Shown piece after piece: positions 34,605 through 44,794 of a DNA stretch of 64,000 nt; the first letter of the stretch is position 1; every line of letters starts with the position of its first letter. The DNA lies in the NCBI GenBank assembly GCA_020041925.1, contig CP083409.1; one strand, written 5' to 3'. The stretch is from Faucicola osloensis_D. Lineage in GTDB: Bacteria > Pseudomonadota > Gammaproteobacteria > Pseudomonadales > Moraxellaceae. The notes beneath the pieces were generated by a model, which ran no database searches, was not told where the DNA came from, and worked only from the letters and a program-made list of their open reading frames with translations. The position numbers were made by a program, and so were the translations under genes.

Positions 34605-35441
34605 ATGGATCTTATTTTGATTTTTAAAGCCATCATCATGGGCATGGTTGAGGGCATTACCGAATTTTTACCGATTTCAAGTACCGGGCATTTAATTCTT
34701 GCCGACTCCTTGTTAAATTTTTGGACCAAAGACAAAGCTGACTTATTTATCGTCGTCATTCAGCTGGGTGCGATTTCAGCGGTAATTTATTTGTACTGGG
34801 GACGGTTATGGCGTGCCTTGATGGGACTTATTACGGGTAAAGACCCTGAGCGTAACAACCCGCGTCAATTGGGCATCTCGCTGATTATTTCCACCATCCC
34901 GATTATGCTGATAGGTTTGATGTTTGATAAAGCGTTAAAAGCGGCATTATTTAACCCAACCGTGGTGGCGATCTCATTGATTATCGGTGGTTTGATTATC
35001 TTTTGGGCGGAGCGCCAACAACACAAACATACGGTCAAATATGCCGAAGCGGAAGATATTGATATTAAAACGGCGATTATCATTGGTTTGATTCAATGTC
35101 TTGCCTTGATTCCTGGTACTTCTCGCTCAGGTTCTACCATTATTGGCTCCCTATTTTTGGGGGTATCACGTAAGGCGTCTGCGGAGTATTCTTTCTTCTT
35201 AGGGATTCCTGTGTTAGTGGGTGCTGGCCTATTAGATCTAACCAAAAACCATCATATTTTGACCAGCACTGAAGACTGGACCATCATGGCAGTGGGTGTG
35301 GTGGTCTCATTTATTTTTGCCATGATTTTCATCAAATGGTTGGTTAACTGGGTTAGTACCCGTGATTTTACGATTTTTGCTTGGTGGCGCATCGTGGTAG
35401 GCGTACTGGTACTCATCGCTGGTATGCTGGGCTATATTTAA
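34605..35441 (+). CDS. uppP: Undecaprenyl-diphosphatase
   Basis: BacA/UppP regenerates undecaprenyl phosphate for cell wall synthesis. The 278-aa, roughly eight-helix membrane protein has both consensus regions: MVEGITEFLPISSTGHL and PGTSRSGSTI. It is followed 6 bp later by rsmJ. It is often linked to bacitracin tolerance. Confidence 0.96.
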   Translation: MDLILIFKAIIMGMVEGITEFLPISSTGHLILADSLLNFWTKDKADLFIVVIQLGAISAVIYLYWGRLWRALMGLITGKDPERNNPRQLGISLIISTIPIMLIGLMFDKALKAALFNPTVVAISLIIGGLIIFWAERQQHKHTVKYAEAEDIDIKTAIIIGLIQCLALIPGTSRSGSTIIGSLFLGVSRKASAEYSFFLGIPVLVGAGLLDLTKNHHILTSTEDWTIMAVGVVVSFIFAMIFIKWLVNWVSTRDFTIFAWWRIVVGVLVLIAGMLGYI

Positions 35442-35447
35442 CTCGCC

Positions 35448-36251
35448 ATGCTATCTCATCAATCAATCCAACTGTATTATGTTGACACTTTGCCAAGCGA
35501 GCAGCGTTTGGCAAACGTTGAAACCATACTCGCCCCTTTATCGGTCAATTTACAACCACAAAAGATTACTAGCAAAGTAACTCAAAAATGGCTGAAATCA
35601 GTCGATGATAACAGTGTGCTAATTGATGAGGTAGGTGATGTTTTTGTCATCGCAGCTGGCATGAAAGTCAGCCCCAATTGGCAAAGCCTACAACAGCGTG
35701 TGGTCAAAGCGGGCAAAAAAACTGAACTGCTACTCAAAGCCATGCAGCTACAAGCTAACATGACTGTCATTGATGCGACCGCAGGATTTGGGCATGATAG
35801 CCTAATCTTGGCAAGTACCGGTGCCAGTGTCACTTTGCTAGAACAGCAGCCACTTATGTTTTTGCTATTGCAACTAGAACAGCAAAAAATGGCGCAGCAT
35901 CGCAACTGGCAAAAATTGATGAGTCGATTAACGATTTATCATGGCGATGCGATAGAGTTGCTGGCTAAATTGCCAAAAGTCGACCGTATCTATCTAGATC
36001 CGATGTTTCCCGCCGATAGCTACAAATCAGCGGTTAATAAACATATGCAGATGTTGCATACTGTGACGACCCCACCGTCGATTGCGCAATCACAACAATT
36101 ATTGTCGGCAGCGTTGGCACAAATAACCCCACAGGGTATGGTGGTAGTTAAAAGACCTAAATCAGCGCCTTTTCTTGCGAACTTGCCAGCTGACAACAGT
36201 CAGTCAAATGACATGGTTCGTTTTGATACCTATCTAAACAAAAAAAGCTGA
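35448..36251 (+). CDS. rsmJ: 16S rRNA m2G1516 methyltransferase RsmJ
   Basis: SAM-dependent methyltransferase for G1516 of 16S rRNA. Motif I VIDATAGFGHDSLILAS is the RsmJ signature, followed by VTLLEQQP and RIYLDPMFP. The start lies 6 bp after uppP with no good ribosome-binding site, implying translational coupling. The terminator stem overlaps the stop codon. Confidence 0.92.
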   Translation: MLSHQSIQLYYVDTLPSEQRLANVETILAPLSVNLQPQKITSKVTQKWLKSVDDNSVLIDEVGDVFVIAAGMKVSPNWQSLQQRVVKAGKKTELLLKAMQLQANMTVIDATAGFGHDSLILASTGASVTLLEQQPLMFLLLQLEQQKMAQHRNWQKLMSRLTIYHGDAIELLAKLPKVDRIYLDPMFPADSYKSAVNKHMQMLHTVTTPPSIAQSQQLLSAALAQITPQGMVVVKRPKSAPFLANLPADNSQSNDMVRFDTYLNKKS

Positions 36252-36269
36252 TGGATATCAGCTTTTTTT
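36240..36269. terminator. Bidirectional terminator overlapping the rsmJ stop
   Basis: AAAAAAGCTGAT and ATCAGCTTTTTTT form the stem around GGAT; the rsmJ TGA is inside the left arm. It can also serve the converging Ala-rich lipoprotein gene. Confidence 0.85.
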
Positions 36270-36282
36270 GTGGGTGTAGTTG

Positions 36283-36705
36283 TTATTGACCAACCTTTTG
36301 GTTACCGACGGCAGGCGCTCCATCATCGCTGGCTTTTGGTGCGTTGGGCGAGGCAGGTGCATTGTCAATCACGGTATCATTTTCCGTAATCTTATCCATG
36401 GCTGAATTATCCGCGCCGCCGTCATCTGCAGCGTCTGCCTCGGTACTCGCTGGCATCGCATCAACAGTTGTCGCTGTGCCACTGGCGCTGGTAGCGTCAG
36501 GACCGGCATCTACGGTGGCATTGGCTTCGGTCACAGCGGCGCTATTTTTTTCATCGGCAGGCGCAGCGGACATTGGTACGGCTTGTGATTCTGCCGCTGA
36601 TGCTGCCGCGGCATTGTCTGTGCTGTCAGTCTTTTTATCACAAGCTGTCAACGTAAGCGCCGATACTAAACTCAGCATAGTGATTTTTGCTAGTGTGTTT
36701 TGCAT
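36283..36705 (-). CDS. Ala/Asp-rich putative lipoprotein
   Basis: A 140-aa low-complexity secreted protein. The ATG at 36705 has AGAGGA at a good distance; an in-frame upstream extension is rejected. Signal and lipobox (ALTLTAC, Cys at about residue 22) are clear. The mature part is almost wholly Ala, Asp, Ser, Thr and Pro with no predicted fold. Function unknown. It follows the secA gene's 3' end in the same orientation. Confidence 0.65.
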   Translation of the reverse strand: MQNTLAKITMLSLVSALTLTACDKKTDSTDNAAAASAAESQAVPMSAAPADEKNSAAVTEANATVDAGPDATSASGTATTVDAMPASTEADAADDGGADNSAMDKITENDTVIDNAPASPNAPKASDDGAPAVGNQKVGQ

Positions 36706-36820
36706 GGGTATTCCTCTACTATCAATAAATCGCTCAACCCGACAACGTACTTGATAGCCTATATAGTAAAAATTGTTCAATCAACAAGGTTGCCAATTTA
36801 AAGATGATAATGATGTCACC

Positions 36821-39631
36821 TTAAATTTTACCATGGCATTGCTTGTATTTTAAACCTGAACCACATGGACAAGGGGCATTTCGGCTAATCGCTAAGTTGG
36901 CATACGGATTGTCACCATTTTCAGCCATCTCAGGACGAGCGGTTGCCGCGGCTGAGCTGCTTAGACCAAATGAATACGTGGCTCGCGTGCGTTGCTGGCT
37001 ATTACGCGCAATCATGTCTTCATCGTTACTTAGCTCACCGGTCACGCCATTCATTTCTTGGTGCTCAAAATGCAGACGCATCATCTCGGCTTGTTCACGT
37101 TGCTGGCGCTCAAGCTCAGCGATTTCTTCTGGGGTTGGGATATGCACACGCGCTAAATCTTGCACGGTTTCAGACTTGATAGCACCGAGCATACTTTGGA
37201 ACAATGAGAAAGATTCAGATTTATATTCTTGCTCAGGATTTTTTTGCGCATAGCCTCGCAGATGGATACCTTTACGCAGTTGATCCATTTGGTTTAGATG
37301 TTCTTTCCAATGCTTATCTAGGCTAGATAGCATAAAGTGACGCTCAAGTTGGGCGGCATTTTCTTCACCCATTTGCTCACGGCGAGCGCGGTAGTTGAGT
37401 AACGCAGCCTCAATGATTTTTTGGCGTAAGCCTTCTTCATCTAGACGACGATCGGCATCTAGCCAGTCATTGATTGGCATATAAATACGAAACTCATTTT
37501 CAAGCTCGTCTTCAAGCCCATCAATGTCCCATTGGTCATCAATCGAACCGGGTGGCACGAACTGGTCAATCAAGGCGTTGTACACATCATAGTGCATCGC
37601 TTCGATAGCTGCTTGTAGATTACTTTCGGCAAGCAGTTCATCGCGCTGTTTATAGATAACCTTACGTTGTTCGTTAGCAACGTCATCGTATTTGAGTAGG
37701 CTCTTACGGGCATCAAAGTCGCGGTTTTCCACTTTCCTTTGGGCGTTTTCAATCGAGCGTGATACCATTTTGTGCTCAATGGCTTCGTCTTCTTTTAGCC
37801 CCATGGCGCGCATCATATTCACCACGCGATCGCCAGCGAAAATCCGCATCAAGTCATCTTCAAGCGACAAGAAAAAACGCGACTCCCCAGGGTCACCTTG
37901 ACGACCCGCACGACCGCGCAATTGGTTATCAATACGGCGCGATTCGTGACGCTCAGAACCGATGATATGTAAACCACCCGCTTCCAGCACTTGCTGGTTT
38001 CGCACTTGCCATTCGGCATAGGCTTGCTCTTTCATTTCAGGGGTGACGTTGTCGATTTTGGCGAGCTCGGCTTGCCAGTTACCCCCCAAGATAATATCAG
38101 TACCGCGACCTGCCATGTTGGTGGCAATAGTGACCGCATTGGGTCTACCTGCTTGCGCGATAATATCGGCTTCACGCTCGTGCTGTTTGGCATTGAGGAC
38201 GTTATGTTGAATGCCTTCTTGCGTCAGTAACTCTGAAAGCACTTCACTGGCTTCAATGGTTGCCGTCCCCACCAAAATCGGTGCCTTTTTTTCTTGAATG
38301 CGTTTGATTTCGCGGATGATGCCTTGATATTTGCCCATTTTACTTAGGAAAATTTGGTCATCAAGGTCAATACGCTGAATCGGTTTGTGGGTGGGGATAA
38401 TCACCACATCTAGATCGTAAGTCTGTTTAAACTCCGCAGCTTCGGTATCGGCTGTACCCGTCATGCCTGAGAGTTTGTCATACAGACGGAAATAATTTTG
38501 GAATGTCGTGGTGGCAAGCGTTTGGTTTTCGGCTTGGATTTCAACCTGTTCTTTGGCTTCAACTGCTTGGTGCAACCCTTCTGACCAGCGGCGACCGGGC
38601 ATGGTACGCCCTGTGTTTTCATCGACAATGATGACTTCGCCTTCATGCACGATATAGTGAATGTTTTTAACAAATAAATGGTGCGCACGAATCGCGGCTT
38701 GGACATGGGCTAGTAGTGGCAAGCGCGCTGGGCTATATAGGCTCTCGTTTTCACCAAGCTCGCCTTTTTCCACCAAGAATTTTTCGATTTTCTCGTAGCC
38801 TTTTTCGCTGATTTCGATTTGGCGATTTTTTTCATCAATCCAAAAATCCTGCTCACGGTTTTCGCGGTTGCCTTCTTCGGTTTCTGAACGTTTAAGGCGC
38901 GGGATGATGGTGTCAATCAGCCGGTACATAGCCGATGAGTCTTCGGCTTGACCCGAGATAATCAGCGGCGTACGCGCTTCATCAATCAAAATCGAGTCAA
39001 TCTCATCGATGATACAATAGTTGAGTCCGCGCTGTTTTTTCTCATCTAGGCTAAATACCATATTGTCACGCAGGTAGTCAAAGCCGTATTCGTTGTTGGT
39101 ACCGTAGGTAATATCTGCGGCATAGGCCTCAAATTTTTCCATCGGGTCTTGTTGTGAGTAAATCACGCCGACAGTCAAGCCCAAAAAGTCAAACAACGGG
39201 CGGTTTAGTTCGGCATCACGGCTTGCCAAGTAGTCATTGACGGTGACCACATGCACGCCTTTACCGCTAATCGCGTTGAGATATATCGCAAGCGTTGCCA
39301 TCAAGGTTTTACCTTCCCCCGTGCGCATCTCGGCGATTTTACCTTCGTGCAGGGTAATACCCCCGATGAGCTGTACATCGTAGTGACGCATGCCAAGGAC
39401 ACGGCTTGAGGCTTCACGGCAGACCGCAAAGGCTTCAGGTAAAATGGTATCTAGGCTAGTACCCTGCTCAAACTGGGTTTTAAATTCCGCAGTTTTCTGT
39501 TTTAATGCTTCGTCAGAGAGGGGCTGGATTTTGGGTTCTAAGGCGTTGATTTTGTCGACCAACTTACGCATTCGCTTAAGCTCACGGTCGTTTTTGGTGC
39601 CGATAACCTTGCCTATCATTTTGCCTAACAT
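36821..39631 (-). CDS. secA: Preprotein translocase ATPase SecA
   Basis: Motor of the Sec translocon. The 936-aa protein has Walker A MRTGEGKTLMATL, the DEAD-type region IIDEIDSILIDEARTPLI, helicase motif VI in GRAGRQGDPGESRF, and the C-terminal zinc finger NAPCPCGSGLKYKQCHG that binds SecB and lipids. Length is slightly above E. coli SecA (901). AGGAAAACC precedes the ATG. Confidence 0.98.
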   Translation of the reverse strand: MLGKMIGKVIGTKNDRELKRMRKLVDKINALEPKIQPLSDEALKQKTAEFKTQFEQGTSLDTILPEAFAVCREASSRVLGMRHYDVQLIGGITLHEGKIAEMRTGEGKTLMATLAIYLNAISGKGVHVVTVNDYLASRDAELNRPLFDFLGLTVGVIYSQQDPMEKFEAYAADITYGTNNEYGFDYLRDNMVFSLDEKKQRGLNYCIIDEIDSILIDEARTPLIISGQAEDSSAMYRLIDTIIPRLKRSETEEGNRENREQDFWIDEKNRQIEISEKGYEKIEKFLVEKGELGENESLYSPARLPLLAHVQAAIRAHHLFVKNIHYIVHEGEVIIVDENTGRTMPGRRWSEGLHQAVEAKEQVEIQAENQTLATTTFQNYFRLYDKLSGMTGTADTEAAEFKQTYDLDVVIIPTHKPIQRIDLDDQIFLSKMGKYQGIIREIKRIQEKKAPILVGTATIEASEVLSELLTQEGIQHNVLNAKQHEREADIIAQAGRPNAVTIATNMAGRGTDIILGGNWQAELAKIDNVTPEMKEQAYAEWQVRNQQVLEAGGLHIIGSERHESRRIDNQLRGRAGRQGDPGESRFFLSLEDDLMRIFAGDRVVNMMRAMGLKEDEAIEHKMVSRSIENAQRKVENRDFDARKSLLKYDDVANEQRKVIYKQRDELLAESNLQAAIEAMHYDVYNALIDQFVPPGSIDDQWDIDGLEDELENEFRIYMPINDWLDADRRLDEEGLRQKIIEAALLNYRARREQMGEENAAQLERHFMLSSLDKHWKEHLNQMDQLRKGIHLRGYAQKNPEQEYKSESFSLFQSMLGAIKSETVQDLARVHIPTPEEIAELERQQREQAEMMRLHFEHQEMNGVTGELSNDEDMIARNSQQRTRATYSFGLSSSAAATARPEMAENGDNPYANLAISRNAPCPCGSGLKYKQCHGKI

Positions 39632-40072
39632 ACGAGGGTTTTCCTAAAGTGCTCAAATCAATAAGTGCGATGACTTTTAATACGATGACGGTTAATAAAG
39701 GTGTTCAAAATAAATTTTGCTATTATATATGGGTTTGCTTTTTTTAGATACAAGGTTATGACAGCCTGTGAGTTTGAACCGCTCGACTCATGCGCCTGTT
39801 AACTCTTAGGCGATTAATTCACGGGCAATACCCTCAAGCTTCAAAACAAGCCCTATTAAATAATAAGCTAAATAGCAAGTTAAATAACCAGCCTAATGAA
39901 ATGATACGATAAAGCGACTGGATGTTTACACCTTTTTTGCAGCTTGATTTTTATTACCTTTATCTTTATGAATCCATCCCCATAATTGAGCTTTATTTTC
40001 AAAATTTTCATTGTTGAAATTTTCTTGGAAGATTTTAACGCCATCTTTGCCATTTATGCTATCGAGTTTGCC
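39632..40072. other. Intergenic region, secA and adenine deaminase promoters
   Basis: 441 bp with no supported gene. A frame reaching back to 39986 begins with TTG and encodes unrelated hydrophobic residues, so I treat it as untranslated. There are AT-rich, loosely repeated TTAAATAA/AAGC words near 39840-39900 but no clean terminator. Confidence 0.4.
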
Positions 40073-41083
40073 ATGACTGCCTCATTGACGCCACAACAAC
40101 TGATTCATCAATTACCCAAAGCCGAACTCCACGTGCATATCGAAGGCACGTTTGAGCCGGAGCTGATGTTTGCCATCGCTAAGCGCAACCAAATCGATAT
40201 ACCCTACCAAACCATTGAAGACGTCAAAAATGCCTACAATTTTCATAATTTACAATCGTTTTTGGATATCTACTATGCCGGCGCAAACGTTTTGGTCAAC
40301 CAGCAGGATTTTTATGATTTAGCGTGGGCGTATTTTGAAAAATGCCAGGCTGATAATGTGGTGCATACGGAGATTTTCTTTGACCCACAGACCCATACTG
40401 AGCGAGGTGTAGATTTTGCCACCTGTTTTCAAGGGCTTTATCAAGCCAGCTTAGATGCCAAAGCAAAAATGGGTATCACCTCGCATTGGATTTTGTGTTT
40501 TTTGCGTCATTTGAGCGAAGACAGCGCGTTTGCCACCCTTGAGCAGGCCTTGCCATTTAAAGATAACATCATTGGCGTGGGGCTTGACTCTAGCGAAGTG
40601 GGCAATCCACCCGCTAAGTTTGAACGGGTATTTGCCAAAGCGCGAGCGCTTGGATTTTTGACGGTTGCGCATGCGGGCGAAGAAGGCGATCCCGACTATG
40701 TCTGGCAAGCGTTGGATTTGCTAAAGGTCAATCGTATCGATCACGGTGTGCGCTCGGCTGAAGATGATAAACTCATGCAACGCTTGATAGCGGAGCAAAT
40801 GCCGTTGACGGTGTGTCCGTTAAGTAATCTTAAACTAAAAGTGGTGCAAGACATGGGCGAGCACAATATCAAAACCATGCTGCACCAAGGTGTGTGCGTG
40901 ACGGTGAACTCAGATGACCCGGCGTACTTTGGTGGCTATATGAATGACAACTTTGTTGCTATTGAGCAAGCGTTAGCGCTATCAAATGACGATATCAAAC
41001 AATTGGCGATCAACAGCTTTAACGCGTCTTTTATAGATGATGCTGAAAAACAGCATTGGATCTCAAAAATCGAATCGCTTTAA
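40073..41083 (+). CDS. Adenine deaminase (adenosine deaminase fold)
   Basis: A metallo-amidohydrolase that probably converts adenine to hypoxanthine for purine salvage. The ATG at 40073 begins MTASLTPQQLIHQLPKAELHVHIEG; HVH are metal ligands, followed by HAGEE (metal-ligand His and catalytic Glu), RIDHGVR, and NSDDPAYFGG. From memory, the close resemblance along its length to the Pseudomonas adenine deaminase subgroup (FFDPQTHTERG, VGLDSSEVGNPP, AHAGEEG) favours adenine over adenosine as substrate, although many databases call it adenosine deaminase. It lies alone, 157 bp upstream of mutS. Confidence 0.85.
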   Translation: MTASLTPQQLIHQLPKAELHVHIEGTFEPELMFAIAKRNQIDIPYQTIEDVKNAYNFHNLQSFLDIYYAGANVLVNQQDFYDLAWAYFEKCQADNVVHTEIFFDPQTHTERGVDFATCFQGLYQASLDAKAKMGITSHWILCFLRHLSEDSAFATLEQALPFKDNIIGVGLDSSEVGNPPAKFERVFAKARALGFLTVAHAGEEGDPDYVWQALDLLKVNRIDHGVRSAEDDKLMQRLIAEQMPLTVCPLSNLKLKVVQDMGEHNIKTMLHQGVCVTVNSDDPAYFGGYMNDNFVAIEQALALSNDDIKQLAINSFNASFIDDAEKQHWISKIESL

Positions 41084-41240
41084 GCTTTTAAATAATATTT
41101 TAAATAAGCTGGAAGAAACAAGCTCGAAAAAATAGGCTGGAACTGACGTGCATTTGTGCATACCAGCCTTAACCAACCTCACCCACTCAACATTGTGCGA
41201 CAAACGCACCTGTTGCTTAATTTCATAACGTTTAACTATT

Positions 41241-44132
41241 ATGCCCAAGACCATGCCTCACAATCTTGACCATCACACCCCCATGATGCAGCAATATCTT
41301 ACGCTAAAAGCGGATTATCCCCATGCCTTGGTGCTGTACCGGATGGGCGATTTCTATGAGCTGTTTTTCGATGATGCCAAGCTTGCTGCCGATATTTTGG
41401 GCATCACCTTGACCCGACGTGGCAAGGATAAACAGGGCAATACCATCCCGATGGCAGGCGTACCGTTTCATTCGGCAGACGGCTATATTGCTCGGCTGAT
41501 TAATGCCGGGCAAACCGTGGTGGTCTGTGAACAAGTCGAAGAACAAAAGCCAGAAGACAGCCTTGAAGAAAACACTGCCGCAAAAGACTCTGCAGCCAAG
41601 AGCATAGCAAAAAAAACCAGCAAAACAAAAGCCAATGCCGCTAAGATTATGGAACGTAAAGTCGTCCGTACCTTAACCGCAGGAACGCTGACCGATGATA
41701 ACCTCATCACCCAAGGGCAGACGCCAACGGTCGTCGCTATCAGCTTTGCTAAACAGCAAATGTCGGTGGGATTGGCGCAGCTGGATTTGGCACAAGGGCA
41801 AATTCGCGTCACTGAGCTTAACTGCGACAGTCATACTGCGCTACAAACCGAGCTTGCTAACGCGCTCGCCTGCTTTGATCCCAGTGAAGTGCTGATAGAT
41901 GAACAGCTGTCTGAGGCGTGGCAACATTTTTTGCAGGAGTGTTTGAGCGCAAATAGTCCAACCGCTAGCCTGCCGCCGATTTTGTCACAGCCGCACAGTT
42001 ATTTTCTGCCCAATAACGCGCTTGAACATCTGACCCAGCATCTAAGCGTCACCACGCTGGCAGGGTTTGGCATTGAGCAAAAACCGCTTGCCATCTCATC
42101 GGCGTCGGTTGTGCTGCATTACGGCAAACAGACTCAGCAAGCTGATTTACGCCATATTCGCAGCCTCCAGCTCGAGCATAACGGCGATTTTTTACAGCTT
42201 GATACCATCAGTCAGCAAAATTTGGAAATTTTTAAACCCGTGTTGGCATCGGGTATTTCGCTGTTATCGGTGATTGATCACTGCCAAACGCCGATGGGTA
42301 AACGCGCTTTAGTGCATCATTTGCACCGACCGCTACGCAATGTCACCCTGATTAACCGCAGACTTGATGCGGTTGAACAACTGATGACATTACCGATAGC
42401 AGCGTTTGAATTACTTAAACAAACCTTAAGCGAAATCAGCGATATCGAGCGGATTGGGGGACGCATTGGCTTGGGTTCAGCAAAACCGACCGATTTGCTC
42501 AAATTGCGTCTGAGCTTGGCGCAAGCGTTAGCGTTGTCAAAGCAGTTGCAGCAGCATTTTGATTTTACCACCATAACGACGCTAACTGCCGAGACGCCTT
42601 TGCTTGCCATGCTTAGCAAACAGCTACCTGACTTAGCTTTAACTGATAGCTTTGCCAACATCCATGCCTTACTAGACCAAGCGATTGTCGATGAGCCGCC
42701 CGCCCACATCCGTGATGGCGGCATGATAAAAAAGGGCTATGACCCACAGCTTGATGAATGGCAAAATCTGCATGGCAATATCGAGCAAACTTTGGAAGCA
42801 TTGGCGGTGCAAGAGCGGCAAAAAAACAACCTGCCCATGCTCAAAGTGGGCTTTAATAAAGTCAGCGGATTTTATTTTGAACTTAGCGCCCTACAAGCCA
42901 AGAATGCACCTGAATACTTTACTCGCCGTCAAACGCTCAAAAATGCTGAACGCTTTATCACGCCAGCGCTCAAAACCATTGAAGAATCCTATTTATCGGC
43001 TCAAGGTCAAGCGTTGACCCTTGAGAAGCGTATCTATGAAAATCTGCTCGGTCAGCTTAAGTCGCAGCTTGGCGATGTGCAGCGCCTTGCCAAAGCGATT
43101 GGGTATTTGGACGTACTTACCAACTGGGTCAGCCTAACACGTTTGCAGAATCGTTCTCATCATAGTAAAAACTGGTGCCGCCCGTTGTTTAATACCACGG
43201 ATGATACCGCAAGCCTCAATATCCAAGGCGGACGCCATATCGTGGTTGAAGCAGGTCAACAGCGCCAAGCTCACCATCAGACGCCATCACTTGACCCATT
43301 TGTCGCCAATGACTGTGTCATGGGAACAGCCACCCAACTTGAACGCTTAATGCTTATCACAGGGCCCAATATGGGCGGTAAATCGACCTACATGCGTCAA
43401 ACCGCGCTCATCGTACTACTTGCTTGTTGTGGTGCATATGTCCCTGCGCAGTCGGTGACGCTCGGTCGTATTGAGCGGATTTTTACCCGCATTGGCTCAG
43501 CAGATGACTTGGCAAGTGGTAAATCAACCTTTATGGTCGAGATGATTGAAACAGCCAATATCATGAACCAAGCCAATGCCAACTCGTTGGTACTCATGGA
43601 TGAAGTCGGTCGTGGCACCAGCACCCAAGATGGTCTAGCGATTGCGCATGCGTGCGTGAATTATTTAGCAGAAAAAATTGGCTGTTTGACCCTATTTGCC
43701 ACCCATTATTTTGAGCTCACTGAACTGGCTGAGCGCCACCCCAAAATGTTTAATCAGCACCTTGTTACCCAAGAAATCAACGGACAGTTGCTGCTACTGC
43801 ATAAAATCGCACCCGGGGCAACGCATCGCAGTTTTGGATTGCATGTCGCCAAAATGGCAGGTTTGCCGCAAGCCTTATTAGCCCAAGCGCAATATTATTT
43901 GGATAACCAAAGCGAGCAAAAAAGTTTGCCCAACCATCCTTTACCCTATCCACCAAAAGATGAGAAACAAATGGGTCTGGATTTGCAAAGTGCAGCGGCT
44001 GACTATCAAACGTTGAAGACTGATGAATACAAACTTAGCCAACAACTAAACGCCCTAAACCCTGATGAGCTGACACCGAAACAGGCGTTAGAATTTATTT
44101 ATTCATTAAAGGAATTGTTAAAAAAAGCGTAA
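41241..44132 (+). CDS. mutS: DNA mismatch repair protein MutS
   Basis: Mismatch sensor. The Phe-x-Glu mismatch wedge is in MGDFYELFFDD (Phe38, Glu40), Walker A is GPNMGGKSTYMRQ, and Walker B/signature region is VLMDEVGRGTSTQDGLA, followed by FATHYFEL. At 963 aa it is about 110 longer than E. coli MutS. Part of the excess is a Lys/Ala-rich insert (about residues 103-137) between CEQVEEQ and MERKVVR in the mismatch-binding domain. fdxA follows 72 bp downstream, as in pseudomonads. Confidence 0.97.
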   Translation: MPKTMPHNLDHHTPMMQQYLTLKADYPHALVLYRMGDFYELFFDDAKLAADILGITLTRRGKDKQGNTIPMAGVPFHSADGYIARLINAGQTVVVCEQVEEQKPEDSLEENTAAKDSAAKSIAKKTSKTKANAAKIMERKVVRTLTAGTLTDDNLITQGQTPTVVAISFAKQQMSVGLAQLDLAQGQIRVTELNCDSHTALQTELANALACFDPSEVLIDEQLSEAWQHFLQECLSANSPTASLPPILSQPHSYFLPNNALEHLTQHLSVTTLAGFGIEQKPLAISSASVVLHYGKQTQQADLRHIRSLQLEHNGDFLQLDTISQQNLEIFKPVLASGISLLSVIDHCQTPMGKRALVHHLHRPLRNVTLINRRLDAVEQLMTLPIAAFELLKQTLSEISDIERIGGRIGLGSAKPTDLLKLRLSLAQALALSKQLQQHFDFTTITTLTAETPLLAMLSKQLPDLALTDSFANIHALLDQAIVDEPPAHIRDGGMIKKGYDPQLDEWQNLHGNIEQTLEALAVQERQKNNLPMLKVGFNKVSGFYFELSALQAKNAPEYFTRRQTLKNAERFITPALKTIEESYLSAQGQALTLEKRIYENLLGQLKSQLGDVQRLAKAIGYLDVLTNWVSLTRLQNRSHHSKNWCRPLFNTTDDTASLNIQGGRHIVVEAGQQRQAHHQTPSLDPFVANDCVMGTATQLERLMLITGPNMGGKSTYMRQTALIVLLACCGAYVPAQSVTLGRIERIFTRIGSADDLASGKSTFMVEMIETANIMNQANANSLVLMDEVGRGTSTQDGLAIAHACVNYLAEKIGCLTLFATHYFELTELAERHPKMFNQHLVTQEINGQLLLLHKIAPGATHRSFGLHVAKMAGLPQALLAQAQYYLDNQSEQKSLPNHPLPYPPKDEKQMGLDLQSAAADYQTLKTDEYKLSQQLNALNPDELTPKQALEFIYSLKELLKKA

Positions 44133-44204
44133 CGCGCTAAAATAATACGATTGTATTTTTTATGCTTTTAACATTTGTGCAACTAAAAAAAGGTAGCCAC
44201 CGCC

Positions 44205-44528
44205 ATGACTTTCGTCGTTACTGATAACTGTGTTCGTTGTAAATATACTGACTGCGTTGAAGTCTGTCCTGTGGACTGTTTCTATGAAGGTCCGAATTTT
44301 TTGGTCATCCATCCTGATGAATGTATTGATTGTGCGCTGTGTGAGCCAGAATGTCCTGCCAATGCGATTTTTTCTGAAGATGAAGTGCCAAAAGGTCAAG
44401 AAATATACATCGAACTGAATGCAGAACTCGCTGAAAAATGGCCAAACATCTCAGCCATGCACGACCCACTACCCGATGCCAAAGAATGGGATGGCGTACC
44501 CAATAAATTACAGTATATTGAAAGATAG
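44205..44528 (+). CDS. fdxA: Seven-iron ferredoxin FdxA
   Basis: A 107-aa ferredoxin with one [3Fe-4S] and one [4Fe-4S] centre: the N-terminal cluster motif is CVRCKYTDCVEVCP and the second is CIDCALCEPECP. It transfers electrons in unidentified pathways. AAGG precedes the ATG. The mutS-fdxA order is common in gammaproteobacteria such as Pseudomonas. A terminator follows. Confidence 0.95.
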   Translation: MTFVVTDNCVRCKYTDCVEVCPVDCFYEGPNFLVIHPDECIDCALCEPECPANAIFSEDEVPKGQEIYIELNAELAEKWPNISAMHDPLPDAKEWDGVPNKLQYIER

Positions 44529-44608
44529 CCTTTCTAACATACACCAGTTAGGTGATTTTTAGCAAGATGCTATAAACAAAATGCTAAAAAACAGCATATA
44601 GAACGAGG

Positions 44609-44641
44609 ACGGCAATCAGTGAATATTGATTGCCGTTTTTA
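44609..44641 (+). terminator. Terminator after fdxA
   Basis: ACGGCAATCA (44609-44618), loop GTGAATAT, TGATTGCCGT (44627-44636), then TTTT. Confidence 0.85.
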
Positions 44642-44750
44642 TATTGTCATCTCTTATTATGCCAGCCTTGGTATTATGCCAACGTTGTTGTCTATCTGCT
44701 TAACTTAACCTCTTTAACTTAGCCTATTTTTTTGCAAATTGATTATGAAA

Positions 44751-44780
44751 AAAAACGCGCTATGGATTAGCGCGTTTTTA
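44751..44780 (-). terminator. Terminator after suhB
   Basis: AAAAACGCGCTA and TAGCGCGTTTTTA form the stem around TGGAT; on the minus strand it ends in T's just past the suhB stop. Confidence 0.8.
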
Positions 44781-44794
44781 GTGTCACAACAGCA

